Assembly: GCF_000350225.1 (NCBI RefSeq)
Contig: NW_005178719.1
Coordinates: 78,175-142,174, forward strand
Direction of reading: 5' to 3'
Source of the DNA: Chondrus crispus
Lineage: Eukaryota > Rhodophyta > Florideophyceae > Gigartinales > Gigartinaceae
DNA: 64,000 nucleotides
The stretch's first letter is position 1, and every line of letters begins with the position of its first letter. The notes below the pieces were generated by a model. The model worked only from the letters and a program-made list of their open reading frames with translations. It was not told the DNA's origin and ran no database searches. This document shows, one piece after another, positions 1 to 9,200 of the stretch. The translations under genes and the position numbers were made by a program.

Positions 1-297
1 GTGAAACCACATTGGTCATTTATTGACCCATTCTGCACTCTGTTGTTCGCTGTGATTGTCGTCATGACAACTGCGAGGCTTGCAAAGGAGACACTGCATG
101 TCCTCATGGAAGGAACACCGCCAGAGACACAATTAGCAGACATTTACGATAGCTTGCGTAAGCTCAAGGGAGTGAACAGAGTCGGACCCGCCGCGCAGCG
201 ACGCGCGGCCGGAAAGCGGCGCCGCGCACGCCGCGAAGCAGACGGCGGACGCAGGCATCGGATGGCCGTGCAACGGCGGGGCGGTGGCGTGAATTGA
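1..297 (+). CDS. Cation diffusion facilitator (SLC30/ZnT-type) zinc transporter, C-terminal part, cut by window start
   Basis: The first 60 residues match the last membrane helix and the start of the cytoplasmic domain of CDF zinc transporters: a D-P-F-C-T-L-L-F helix, then the L-M-E-G-T-P-P turn at about residues 36-41 and a G-V pair that in the family precedes a V-H-D-L-H-V-W motif. These proteins exchange Zn2+ for protons across the plasma or organelle membrane. After residue 60 the reading turns into low-complexity Arg/Ala sequence, which is not CDF-like. A possible explanation is an intron at about 181-312 (starts GT, ends AG, phase 0); the same frame then resumes at 313 with V-M-D-L-G and an L-T-V-L-S-A stretch resembling the CDF C-terminal fold, ending at 636. 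This splice model is tentative, and the gene may instead be decayed. The 5' part lies outside the window. Confidence 0.6.
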   Translation: MKPHWSFIDPFCTLLFAVIVVMTTARLAKETLHVLMEGTPPETQLADIYDSLRKLKGVNRVGPAAQRRAAGKRRRARREADGGRRHRMAVQRRGGGVN

Positions 298-430
298 CAT
301 GCTTGACCTGAGGTGATGGACCTCGGATTCGGCGGTGGCGGACTCGTCACAGTTCTCTCGGCACTCAACTTTGAGCTCACGCTCGAGCAGACCAACTTCC
401 CCGGTGATGCCACCCTTCCGACGTTATTGC

Positions 431-480
431 CACGTGTACTACGTAGTCCACGCTCAATACGCGCAACGCTGGACACGTGT
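431..480. promoter_or_regulatory. G-box/E-box motifs upstream of MCM4
   Basis: CACGTG at 431-436 and the palindrome ACACGTGT at 473-480. The same motif recurs upstream of other host genes in the window, so a shared bZIP or bHLH factor is likely. The binding is inferred from the motif only. Confidence 0.35.
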
Positions 481-517
481 ACACGCGTTTTACTTCCGTC
501 CGATGATTGGCCGGTCC

Positions 518-612
518 TTCCCGCCCATTTTTGGCGGGAAAGAGCTGAAACCGAACTACGTGCTCCTACTCACCCCTCGAGTACGAGCCGGAACGACATC
601 CCGCTTCCCGCC
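518..612. promoter_or_regulatory. E2F/DP-like sites upstream of MCM4
   Basis: TTTTTGGCGGGAAA at 528-541 fits the E2F consensus TTTSSCGS. It is preceded by an inverted TTCCCGCC at 518-525, giving a head-to-head pair, and a third TTCCCGCC lies at 605-612. The sites are about 145-240 bp upstream of the MCM4 start. MCM genes of animals and plants are classic E2F targets switched on at G1/S, so the placement makes sense. Confidence 0.5.
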
Positions 613-757
613 ATATTGCATCCCTCGCATCCCTGACAACATCATCTATCTCACCACCCTCTCCCCTCCCCTCCACCCGCGCTTGTGCAACCCCCTAACT
701 TCGGTCATCGACCACGCCCCGACCCCTATCTCATCCCTCTAGTAATCCCCACCCAAA

Positions 758-3493
758 ATGGCCGACCAACCCGACAACAACCACCCGCCCTCCCCATCCG
801 AGCCGCAGTCCACCCCGACGCCGGACCCACCCACGGCGACCCCGCCGGCCGCGCCCGCCGCCACCTCCCCCTCCGCAAACCCACCCGTAACCCCGAACCG
901 GCCGCCGCCCGGCCCGAGCCGCTCCACAGCGGCGGCGGCGGCCGCCGCAGCTGCCTCCGGCCTGGGCGCGGCCACGCCGACGCCGGCGGCCACGCCGGAC
1001 GAGATCGTCAATGCCACCCCGCTGCCGCTGACCCCGCTCTCGCACCGGCGCGAGCTGGGCGTCTCGCCCGTGCGCCTGGCGCGCCGCCCGTCGACTTCGC
1101 CCGCCGCGTCACAGGGGCGCGCGCCGCAGTCGCCCGCCGACCCCTCGCAGGAGCAGCAGCTCGTCTTGTGGGGAACCACCATCAACCTGGACGACGCCGA
1201 GCGCCGCCTGGCCACATTCCTCACCACGTTTGCCCTGCCCGACGCGGGCGAGGCTGCCAAGCCGCTGTACATCGACTTGCTGCAGCACCTCGCAGAGACG
1301 GGCGGCGTTGTCGTTAACATTGATATGTCCCACCTGTACCAGGCAGACCCGGGCATGTACCGCAAGCTCATCGCATACCCTAATGACTTGATCGCTGTCT
1401 TCGACTCTGTCGTGTCCAAGGTGTTTGCGGACCACCATCCGGGGGAGGCCGTCGCCATCCGGGAGCGCCGCCGCAGCGACTTGCAGGTCCGCACGTTCAA
1501 CCTGCAGCAGCAGCACGTGCAGTCGATGCGCGACCTCAACCCGAAGGACATCTCCACCATGATCGCTGTGCGCGGCATGGTCATCCGCGCGTCCAACATC
1601 ATCCCGGACATCCAGCGCGCCATGTACCGCTGCTCCAAGTGCAGCGCCATGAAGGACGTCGAGATCCAGCACGGACGCATCGAGGAGCCGCGCATCTGCC
1701 CCTCGTGCAACACTCGCGACTCCTTCGCTCTCATCCACTCGCGCTCCACCTTCGCCGACAAGCAGACAGTGCGCTTGCAGGAGTCACCCGAGGACATTCC
1801 CAAGGGCGATACCCCCGCTACCTTCACACTCATCATGTACGACACCCTCGTCGATGTTGTTAAGCCCGGCGACCGCGTTGAAGTCACTGGCATTCTGCGT
1901 GCCACTCCTATCCGCCTCAACGCCAAGATGCGCACCGTGCGCTCCGTGTACCGCACGTACATTGATTGCGTCCACATGCGCACCCTCAGCAACAACCAGT
2001 CCCGCGCCCTTGCCGACGGCTCGCGTGCCGCGTTCGGCGAGAAGGATGCCCTGGGGAACCCCACCGCCACCGGCGAGGACGGCGCCACTGTCAACATGGG
2101 CAAGGAAGCGTACACGGAAGAGCAGAAGCGCGCCCGCCGCGACTACTTTGAAACGCTCGCTTGCCACCCCGCGCTCTACGAACGTCTGGCAAACAGCCTC
2201 GCGCCCAGCATCTTTGGCATGACAGACGAGAAGAAAGGCGTCCTCCTGCAGCTCTTTGGGGGGTCGAGCAAATCACAAGCCGGGCAGGCCAACAACGAAA
2301 CGCTCTCCGACGGTTCGTCCCGGTTCCGCTCCGCTATCAACGTGCTGCTGGTCGGCGACCCCGGAACGTCGAAATCGCAGCTCCTGCACTCTGCGCACCG
2401 GCTCGCCCCACGCGGCGTGTACACCTCCGGGCGGGGCTCCTCTGCTGTGGGACTGACCGCGTACGTGACGCGGGACCCCGACACGGACGATTACGTGCTG
2501 GAATCCGGGGCGCTGGTTCTGTCGGACCGGGGCGTATGCTGCATCGACGAGTTTGACAAGATGTCGGAGTTTGCCCGGTCCGTGCTGCATGAGGCGATGG
2601 AGCAGCAGACGGTGTCAATCGCCAAGGCCGGGATTATTGCGACGCTCAACGCGCGCACGGCGGTGCTGGCGGCGGCCAACCCCGTCAACTCGCGGTACGA
2701 CACGTCCAAGAGCGTTGTCGACAACATCGACCTGCCACCAACGCTGCTCTCGAGGTTCGACCTGATCTACCTAGTGCTCGACGCGCCCGACGCAGACTCG
2801 GATCGCAGGCTCGCACAGCACATCGTGTCGCTCTTTTTCAAGAATTACGAAGACGGAAACAACCAAGAAACGACTGCCGACGCGGACAACGAAGATGCAG
2901 ACCTCGTTCCCGAGGCGCCCCAGTACGGCAGCAACGAACTGTTGGACAACCAGACGCTGACGGAATACATGGCGTACGCGCGCGAAAAAGTGGACCCGGT
3001 GCTGTCCGAAGAGGCGAGCGAAGCGCTAGTCGCTGGCTACTTGGAAATGCGGCGCGGCGGGCGGGGAGGGTCCAACATGACGGCGACACCGCGGCAGCTG
3101 GAGTCGCTGATCCGACTGGCGGAGGCGCACGCACGCATGCAGCTCAAGGACGAGGTGGACGGAGGCGACGTGGCGGAGGCGATCCGGCTGGTCAAGTCGG
3201 CGTTGCACATGGCGGCGTTCGACCCGAACACGGGGCGCATCGACATGAACCTGTTCGCGGCCGGGAAGAGCCGGGCCGCCGAGGGGAAGACCGAGCTGCT
3301 GGGCAAGGTGGTGATGGACAAGCTGGGCGAGCTCGGCGGCGACGTACGGACGGCAGAGCTGATGACTAAGCTGCGGGAGAGCTCGGACGCGGATATCGCG
3401 CCGGGGGAGCTGAGAGAGGCGCTGCGTAGGCTGGTGGAGACGGAGCGGGTCGTGATGACGGGGGGAGGAAGCTCGGTGCGGATGATTTCGTAG
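758..3493 (+). CDS. MCM4: DNA replication licensing factor MCM4
   Basis: Intronless 911-residue MCM subunit. MCM2-7 is the replicative helicase, loaded on origins in G1 and fired in S phase in the nucleus. Residues 1 to about 130 are a Pro/Ser/Ala-rich tail with several S/T-P sites, as expected for the CDK/DDK-regulated MCM4 tail. The N-terminal domain has a zinc finger (C292, C295, C314, C317). The AAA+ domain has Walker A GDPGTSKSQ at 533-541, Walker B with D597-E598, and the arginine finger SRFD at R666. A C-terminal winged-helix region follows. MCM4 rather than another subunit is indicated by the zinc-finger block and by the segment L-I-H-S-R-S-x-F-x-D-K-Q followed by L-Q-E-S-P-E-D-x-P. 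The start sits in a strong context (CCAAAATGG). Human MCM4 is 863 residues, so the length fits. E2F-like sites lie upstream. Confidence 0.96.
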   Translation: MADQPDNNHPPSPSEPQSTPTPDPPTATPPAAPAATSPSANPPVTPNRPPPGPSRSTAAAAAAAAASGLGAATPTPAATPDEIVNATPLPLTPLSHRRELGVSPVRLARRPSTSPAASQGRAPQSPADPSQEQQLVLWGTTINLDDAERRLATFLTTFALPDAGEAAKPLYIDLLQHLAETGGVVVNIDMSHLYQADPGMYRKLIAYPNDLIAVFDSVVSKVFADHHPGEAVAIRERRRSDLQVRTFNLQQQHVQSMRDLNPKDISTMIAVRGMVIRASNIIPDIQRAMYRCSKCSAMKDVEIQHGRIEEPRICPSCNTRDSFALIHSRSTFADKQTVRLQESPEDIPKGDTPATFTLIMYDTLVDVVKPGDRVEVTGILRATPIRLNAKMRTVRSVYRTYIDCVHMRTLSNNQSRALADGSRAAFGEKDALGNPTATGEDGATVNMGKEAYTEEQKRARRDYFETLACHPALYERLANSLAPSIFGMTDEKKGVLLQLFGGSSKSQAGQANNETLSDGSSRFRSAINVLLVGDPGTSKSQLLHSAHRLAPRGVYTSGRGSSAVGLTAYVTRDPDTDDYVLESGALVLSDRGVCCIDEFDKMSEFARSVLHEAMEQQTVSIAKAGIIATLNARTAVLAAANPVNSRYDTSKSVVDNIDLPPTLLSRFDLIYLVLDAPDADSDRRLAQHIVSLFFKNYEDGNNQETTADADNEDADLVPEAPQYGSNELLDNQTLTEYMAYAREKVDPVLSEEASEALVAGYLEMRRGGRGGSNMTATPRQLESLIRLAEAHARMQLKDEVDGGDVAEAIRLVKSALHMAAFDPNTGRIDMNLFAAGKSRAAEGKTELLGKVVMDKLGELGGDVRTAELMTKLRESSDADIAPGELREALRRLVETERVVMTGGGSSVRMIS

Positions 3494-3700
3494 CGGTCAG
3501 GAAGGTGTGCGTTCTCTTTCTCTCTCTACCACTCTTCTCTGTATCAAGGCCGTGACCTTGACGTGTTTCATAAACAGTTGTAAATTTGGATCACCGTTTC
3601 TCCATATTCGATGCTACTCGATCTCCGCGTCTTTCTCCCTTGAGCTCCCGACCCATTCTCTCTCCTCCCGCTCCCAATTGACCTTCCCACCTTTGTCCAA

Positions 3701-5359
3701 ATGCCTTCTGCAATCGCTTTCCTTTCACCTCTCCCCCTCCCCCTCCCCTCGCCCTCTCTCCCAGCCCCTTCCTCAATCCATTCCCCCCGTCCTAACGCCT
3801 GCGCCCCCCCGCCCCTCAAAGAGCCTTCCCTCCCTCCCACCGCGCCCCCCTTCCCCACGCCCCTGCACAACACCACTCTTCTCCACAGCATCCCCCTCCC
3901 GCTCCACCCCCTCTCGCACCCGCTAGACGGCGACGGCTATATCCTCGCCCTCTCCGCGCAGGCCTCTGGCGACGTCTGGCTGCGCGCGCGCTTCATCCGC
4001 ACGCGCGCCTTCCTGCGCGAGACTACCGCGGCGCGCCGCCTCTACCGCGGCACGTACGGCACGCCCGGGCTCACCGGCTGGAACGCGCCGCTCAAGCCGA
4101 AGGCCACCTCGTCCGAGGGCGTGTTCGTGTGGGCCGCGGGGTCGAAGCGGCGCGTGTGCGCCTGGGGACGCCGCAGCCTGCCGTTTGTCGTCGACGTCGC
4201 CACGCTCGTCACCAAGGGCACGACGGCCCTCGGCTCCGTGCTCACGGACAGTCAGGAGCTCGTCTCGACGCGCGCGACCGAGCTGGTGGCGTCGCCGGTA
4301 CGCGTCGGCGAGAGCGTGTATGTCCCTGGGTTGAGCCGTGCGCAGACGGGGCGCGTGCTAGGCGTGTTTGTGACGGAGGTTGGGCGCGAGGGAGAGGTCA
4401 AGAAGAGGCTGCCGAGGGTGGACGTGCCGGGGAAGTGTGTGGTGGGCGGGTTTGCAGTAGGGGAGGGCGTATGCGTGCTGCTGATGCATAAGACGGGGAA
4501 GGAAGGGGTCTTGGGGAGTCTATTTGGTGGGAAGGAGAAGGGCGAGCCAGAGCTAGATGTTGGGTTTGGGTCGCTGATTGTAGTCTTGCCGCTGGATGGC
4601 AGAGCAGCGGGGGTTTGTCAGCTTCCGGGGAGTGTGGTGACGCGGGTTGTGGCAGTGGAGGACGAGGGGGAGGGGGTGGGGGTGGAGGTACTCGTGCTAG
4701 AAGGAAAGGAGGATGTGAAGCCGAGTACGATAGGGGACGCGAGATCGTCGAGGCTATGGACGATGGGGCAGGATAACGGGGGGGTGAGGGCCAGGAGGGG
4801 AAGGGTTTCGGTTGAGGCTGGCAAGGGGAAGATGGCGAAGAAGATTAACTGTGAGCTGGTTGCAGATGCGGGAGAGATGGATGTGTCGATAATCGATGCT
4901 GCGCATTCGGAGCGGAAGAATCGCGGCAAGGGCGAGGGTGTGTTTACCGTGTTTGACCATAGACAGAATAGGGCGGGGGTTGGGAGAGTGGCTGGTACGG
5001 GGCGTATGGCGGGTGTGTGGCTTGTTGAGAAGGAGAATATGCAGGTGAGCGGACCGTTGCTTAGCGAAGACGGCAAGTTTTTGAACGTATTGGTGACGTG
5101 TGAGTATCCTGAGAGGGGCGCGGCAAAGTCGATGGTGTTCGATGTTGAAGATATTGCGCGGGGGCCGGTTCATGAAATGGAATTGGATGTCGAGACGTTT
5201 GGCGAGATTGGCTGCAGTTCGGGAGGGGTATGGACTAACTTGGCTGTGGATTGGAGTGAGGACGGGAGCAAGCCTGTCAAAAGCGCGTATGAGATCTTCA
5301 ACGCGAAGAGGTGGAACGATATCGAGTCGGGTTTCAGCTCGCTTGGGTTTAATCAATGA
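3701..5359 (+). CDS. Carotenoid cleavage dioxygenase-fold protein lacking the iron-binding histidines (putative pseudoenzyme)
   Basis: 552 residues. The order of motifs follows the carotenoid oxygenase (CCD/RPE65) beta-propeller: HPLDGDG at 73-79 (family W-F-D-G-D-G), RFIRTRAFLRE at 97-107 (family R-x-V-R-T-x-x-F), RGTYGTPG at 116-123 (family R-G-x-F-G-T), LPFVVD at 160-165 (family x-P-Y-x-L-D). Near the C-terminus DGKFLNVLV and VFDVEDIARGPV match the family's D-G-W-L-L...D-A-x-x-L-x-x-G-P-V. In active members four His bind Fe(II). Here the expected sites read A-S-P (for A-H-P), a region without H-D-F, one without the F-F-H block, and GCSSGGVW where H-G-x-W is usual. So it is probably not an active dioxygenase; a binding or regulatory role is possible. 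It lies 207 bp after MCM4 on the same strand. The Pro-rich first 60 residues may be a targeting or disordered region. Confidence 0.7.
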   Translation: MPSAIAFLSPLPLPLPSPSLPAPSSIHSPRPNACAPPPLKEPSLPPTAPPFPTPLHNTTLLHSIPLPLHPLSHPLDGDGYILALSAQASGDVWLRARFIRTRAFLRETTAARRLYRGTYGTPGLTGWNAPLKPKATSSEGVFVWAAGSKRRVCAWGRRSLPFVVDVATLVTKGTTALGSVLTDSQELVSTRATELVASPVRVGESVYVPGLSRAQTGRVLGVFVTEVGREGEVKKRLPRVDVPGKCVVGGFAVGEGVCVLLMHKTGKEGVLGSLFGGKEKGEPELDVGFGSLIVVLPLDGRAAGVCQLPGSVVTRVVAVEDEGEGVGVEVLVLEGKEDVKPSTIGDARSSRLWTMGQDNGGVRARRGRVSVEAGKGKMAKKINCELVADAGEMDVSIIDAAHSERKNRGKGEGVFTVFDHRQNRAGVGRVAGTGRMAGVWLVEKENMQVSGPLLSEDGKFLNVLVTCEYPERGAAKSMVFDVEDIARGPVHEMELDVETFGEIGCSSGGVWTNLAVDWSEDGSKPVKSAYEIFNAKRWNDIESGFSSLGFNQ

Positions 5360-5702
5360 CTTGTTTCGTGGGTGTTGCTGGGCTGTTGACATAATATTTA
5401 ACAACGACGAAGAGGGTCTGCTGGTCTGAGACTTTCAAAGCGGGAACCTCTGATATTCTTCTTCACTGGGAAGAGAAAAAACATCGCAGCTGTGCCAATA
5501 CTGCAGTTAGTTTCTAATCTACTCTATAATCAATTCTGTGGACCGGACTGACGAAAGCTTTGCCTTTCCACATCCGACGAAACAACCAAGCTGCTGCACG
5601 CCTTCTACCCTCACACAATCATCTCCAGGCCTTGTCGCCTTCCATCGGGTACAGATGCAAGCCATCAACATAGATGGAACGTTGACGCTTCCCATCGCCG
5701 TC
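5360..5702. other. Convergent intergenic spacer
   Basis: 343 bp between the 3' ends of the oxygenase-fold gene and the hydrolase gene. I see no gene or repeat; it probably holds both 3' UTRs. Confidence 0.6.
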
Positions 5703-7268
5703 TCATGCGCCTTCATCCACGCACCACAAGCACTCACAACGACGAGCATTCGGCGCGTAAAACGCCTTCCGCAGGCCATAAATGATATGCGTAGTGACCT
5801 CAGCGGCGGCCTCATCCGTGATAAAGTGCGCGGCTTCCACCTCAACAATCGTATTCGCGCCGATTGCATGCGCCAGCGCCCTGGACGCGGCGGGCGTAAC
5901 AACCCTGTCCTGCTTCCCCGCCATGACGAGCTTGACGACTCTTGTGCATTCCCTGAGCCTTGTCGCGAGCGTATTCGGCAGCGCGTGCGAGCGCACGACG
6001 GCCGCGTGCCCGTACAGCGCGTGCGGCGAGTCCTCCGGGTTTGTCAGCGCGGTCGACTCGCCCGCTTCCCCTTGCAGCTTGGGGTGCACATGCGACGGGT
6101 CGGCCTTCTCCGCGCCCGTATAGCGCGCGTGGTAGATGTCGCGGCGGCGGCTGCGCGTGCGGCGGCGCCGCTTCGTGATGGCGTCCAGCAACAGCTTTTG
6201 GGGCTTCCAGAGCTTCTCGCGGAAGGAGGCGGAGAGGCCGAAGTATATCTTGGCGTCGCGCACGAGGTCCACCACTTTCGACTCGAAGTAGCCGAGCCCG
6301 TGATAAATGGCGGAAGAAGTGGTGGGATGGTCGTCTGCAGCTTCATCGTCCTTGTTGCTAGGGGAGGGATTTGGGGGTGAGCCCGAATGCCCCTCCTCCG
6401 CAGGGAAGGGCTTCGCATCTGGAGAAAGTTTTGCAGTGGCGGTAGTTATGTGGGTATGGCAGTCGCTATCTGGGCCAGACAACTCGGCCCCTTCTATTTC
6501 GGCGTCCACGCCACTCTCCGTTTCCCCCGGGCTCGCATGCAAAGACGGATTCCCAGCAGCTTCGGACGTGCCGCCATCCGGCTTCCCCGCTTCAGCCATG
6601 ACGTCACGACCGTCCCCCTCCCCCTCATGCACGACCCAGTCCTCCAAAAAGCGGTCCGTAAAGTGCAAGCCCAAGTTGACATGCGCGTGCACATCGCGAT
6701 CGAACCCGCTCCACGCGACCCTAACCACGTCCCTGAGCATCCTGGCGGTCGGCAGCAAATTCCACACGCCACCCGCATGCGTAGACAGCAGAGCGACAAA
6801 CCGCACTCTCCGCGGCCTCTGTGCCATCATAGCCTGGACGACCATACCGCCCATGGAGTGGCCGACGAGCGCGACGTTCCTCGCGCACGGCGCGTCCCAC
6901 GTGGGAAGGTCTTCGCAGCCGAGCTTCGGCGTTTCGTGCGGGGCGACGCGGTGCGCGCTCGCCGCGAGCACGGCGTCGACGACCTGCCACGCGTCGGCCG
7001 CGAGCTCGGCGACGTCGTAGCCCAGGCCGCCGAGCATGCCGGCCGGCGGGGCGTCCGAGCGGCCCATACCGCGGTTGTCGAGCACGACGGCCGTGAACTG
7101 GGCCGTGGCCGCGAGCACGGCGGCCATCGAGTCGTACATGGACGACGGCACGCACATGCCGGGCACCATCAGCACGAGAACGGGGCCGGCCCCCAGCACG
7201 CGGTACGAGACCGAGATTTGGCGCGCGGAGGGAGGCGCGCGCGAGAGAGGGACGGCGACTTGAGGCAT
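5703..7268 (-). CDS. Alpha/beta hydrolase with long internal insert
   Basis: 521 residues. An alpha/beta-hydrolase fold is shown by an oxyanion-hole segment V-P-G-M at about 35-38, D-N-R-G-M-G-R-S at about 64-71, and the nucleophile elbow GHSMGG at 136-141 (Ser138). The likely acid is Asp454 in K-Q-D-R-V-V and the likely base His481 in E-A-A-H-F, so the catalytic triad looks complete. Between core and cap lies an acidic and Ser/Pro-rich insert (about 225-320) and a basic stretch (R-R-R-R-T-R-S-R-R-R) that could be a nuclear or membrane-binding signal. The substrate cannot be told from sequence; epoxide, ester or lipid hydrolysis are all possible. It is divergently transcribed from PCH2 across a short shared promoter. 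Confidence 0.8.
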   Translation of the reverse strand: MPQVAVPLSRAPPSARQISVSYRVLGAGPVLVLMVPGMCVPSSMYDSMAAVLAATAQFTAVVLDNRGMGRSDAPPAGMLGGLGYDVAELAADAWQVVDAVLAASAHRVAPHETPKLGCEDLPTWDAPCARNVALVGHSMGGMVVQAMMAQRPRRVRFVALLSTHAGGVWNLLPTARMLRDVVRVAWSGFDRDVHAHVNLGLHFTDRFLEDWVVHEGEGDGRDVMAEAGKPDGGTSEAAGNPSLHASPGETESGVDAEIEGAELSGPDSDCHTHITTATAKLSPDAKPFPAEEGHSGSPPNPSPSNKDDEAADDHPTTSSAIYHGLGYFESKVVDLVRDAKIYFGLSASFREKLWKPQKLLLDAITKRRRRTRSRRRDIYHARYTGAEKADPSHVHPKLQGEAGESTALTNPEDSPHALYGHAAVVRSHALPNTLATRLRECTRVVKLVMAGKQDRVVTPAASRALAHAIGANTIVEVEAAHFITDEAAAEVTTHIIYGLRKAFYAPNARRCECLWCVDEGA

Positions 7269-7579
7269 GGCGGTGAGGGCATTTGGAAGGCAAGGTGGAG
7301 TAACAAATGCGGCTTTGCATCTTCACGCCCCCTCTTGTCCGTGCTAAACAAGAGGGCTGAAGTGCAAAATGCGTTGAGCGGCCACGTGTTCCTGTGGCCA
7401 CGTGTTCCTGTGGCCACGTGTATAGAAACCCTCCTTTCACTTCGCCCTCCTTTCGCTTGACCACTCTTTCGCTTCAACGCCGTCTTCTCTTTTGTCCCGC
7501 CCAAAACCTTTGCTCTTTCAGTACAACCCCTCCCTCCATCCCCGCTTCCCGACCGCACCATGCCGGCACACGCCCCACC
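7269..7579. promoter_or_regulatory. Divergent promoter with tandem G-box repeat
   Basis: The 311-bp space between the hydrolase start (7268, minus) and the PCH2 start (7580, plus) contains 2.6 tandem copies of a 16-bp unit GGCCACGTGTTCCTGT at 7380-7395, 7396-7411 and 7412-7421. Each copy carries CACGTG (7383-7388, 7399-7404, 7415-7420). The repeated spacing of 16 bp looks like a regulatory array. It also argues against an upstream PCH2 start at 7394, which would place the repeat in coding sequence. Confidence 0.55.
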
Positions 7580-8851
7580 ATGTCCCCATCCCGCCGCATC
7601 ACCGCCGTGCTCGAAGTGCGCGTCACCCCCCCGCCCATAGGCGTCGAGCTCTCGGCGCGGCGCGCCGAGGTCCACCAAACGACCACACGCCTGCTCCGCG
7701 AAAGCGAGTCGCTCTACCTCCCGCAGGGCGACGTCACGCGCCTGCTCGCGCCGGCGCTGCCGTTTGTGGTGTCGGCAGGTATCACGCTCGACGATGACAA
7801 CGACGCGACGGAGAGCGTCTCGTTCTCGCTGGTGAGGCTGCATACACGTGTGTACGTGTGCTACGGGGACGAGATTCAAAAGCAAACCGGAGGCACCGAG
7901 GCGGAGGGGGACGGCGACGACGACGACGACAAGGACAGCGGGGGGGAGGCGGTGCGCGATCATGCTGCGCGGGCGCTGTGCGACAAGGCGGCTGTGACGG
8001 AGCTGCCGTGCGCACGCCTAGACCATTTGTGGGGCCGGCTGCATTTTGCAGACGGTGTGAAGCGGCGTGTGCTGGGGTACCTGCGGGCGGGGTGGCTGCT
8101 GGGGAAGCGGCGTGTGGACGCGGAGACGGTGGGGTGGGGCGGGGTCGTGCTGCTGCACGGCCGGCCGGGGACGGGGAAGACGTCGCTGTGCCGGGCGACG
8201 GCGCAAAAGGTGGCGGTGGTGATGGGGATGCGTGACGCGGTGCTGGTCGAGGTGCGCATGGAGAAGATGCTGAGCAAGTGGTTCTCGGAGAGCTCGAAGA
8301 AGGTGCGCGCGCTGTTCGACGACGTCGGGAGACTGGCGGAGGAGCGGCGGCTGGTGGTCGTCGTGCTGGACGAGGTCGAGACGGTCGGGCTGAGTCGCAA
8401 GGGGAGGGCGGACGGGGCCGAGCCAGGCGACGCCGTGCGCGTGGTCAATGCGCTGCTGGCGGGGGTGGACTCCGTGCGCGAGCGCAGCAACTGCGTGGTG
8501 ATGGCGACGAGCAACTTAGTCGAGGGGATTGACGCCGCGCTGATGGACCGCGCGGACCTGCACGTAGAGGTGGGCGAGCCCGGGGTGGAGGCAAGGGTGA
8601 GGATCTTGGAGGGTGTGGTGAGCGAGCTCGTGGAAAAGGGCGTGGTGGAAGGCGGCGCGGGGGATGTCAGGGAGGCCGCCGAGGTTTGTAAGGGGCTGTC
8701 TGGAAGGGCGATGAGGAGGGTGGCTGTCGCCGCGCTTGCTGAGCTAGCCGTCGAGGAGGAGGACTTGCCGGTGCGTGGGGCGCGGTTTTGGGAGGCCGTG
8801 CGGGACGTGGTGGCTGAGGGTGGGTGCGGGGGGAGCCGGGGGAGAGAGTGA
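7580..8851 (+). CDS. PCH2: PCH2/TRIP13 AAA+ ATPase
   Basis: 423 residues from the ATG at 7580 (context CCACCATGT); human TRIP13 has 432. An upstream in-frame ATG at 7394 would add 62 residues without family similarity and overlaps the G-box repeat. Walker A GRPGTGKT is at 194-201, followed by the family's S-L-C; K-W-F-S-E-S-S-K and Walker B L-D-E-V-E (D264, E265) follow; then E-P-x-D-A-x-R-V-V-N-A-L-L, T-S-N and D-R-A-D, and a C-terminal G-L-S-G-R-x-x-R-R, all diagnostic of PCH2. Pch2/TRIP13 remodels HORMA proteins (Hop1, Mad2) in meiotic recombination checkpoints and spindle-checkpoint silencing. The N-terminal half is divergent and has an acidic Asp-rich loop at about residues 110-125. Confidence 0.92.
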   Translation: MSPSRRITAVLEVRVTPPPIGVELSARRAEVHQTTTRLLRESESLYLPQGDVTRLLAPALPFVVSAGITLDDDNDATESVSFSLVRLHTRVYVCYGDEIQKQTGGTEAEGDGDDDDDKDSGGEAVRDHAARALCDKAAVTELPCARLDHLWGRLHFADGVKRRVLGYLRAGWLLGKRRVDAETVGWGGVVLLHGRPGTGKTSLCRATAQKVAVVMGMRDAVLVEVRMEKMLSKWFSESSKKVRALFDDVGRLAEERRLVVVVLDEVETVGLSRKGRADGAEPGDAVRVVNALLAGVDSVRERSNCVVMATSNLVEGIDAALMDRADLHVEVGEPGVEARVRILEGVVSELVEKGVVEGGAGDVREAAEVCKGLSGRAMRRVAVAALAELAVEEEDLPVRGARFWEAVRDVVAEGGCGGSRGRE

Positions 8852-9200
8852 GACGGCTGCGGAGAAGTGGGGAGATTGTGGAGTTTGAAGGTGCGTGTCG
8901 AAATTGTAGTTACAGGGCCGAGTGTCATATGCACGATTTGTAAGGGGGGCTATTTCTCGACGTGACTGCGGCATGCCCGGCTGACATGGCAGCGAAACGG
9001 ATTGTCAACACAGAAATGCAGAAATGGTCCAAATGCCTCGTCCGGACGCGTCGAGCTGCGTCAGGTAGCGTGCATCATTGCTGTCATGTGTTGTCCGCTT
9101 CTCGTACCGAAACCGACTTTACCGAAGAAAAAATGGAGTGCGGATTTACGCACACGTGTGCACATTTAGTGCACGGCAGCAATGGAGCAAGAGGCCCAAG
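8852..9200. other. Intergenic spacer
   Basis: Space between PCH2 and the WW-LOR promoter region. It contains an ACACGTGT palindrome at 9152-9159 and no supported gene. Confidence 0.5.

Noticed and set aside
739-2115. 458-residue open frame antisense to MCM4
   Set aside because: It is the GC-rich shadow of the MCM4 coding strand; low-complexity protein with no family features, and it contains the mirror of MCM4 codons.
6387-7460. 357-residue open frame antisense to the hydrolase
   Set aside because: Overlaps a clear alpha/beta hydrolase and reads as Arg/His-rich shadow sequence.
7394-7579. N-terminal extension of PCH2
   Set aside because: Would translate the G-box repeat and adds residues without family similarity; the ATG at 7580 has a better context and length.
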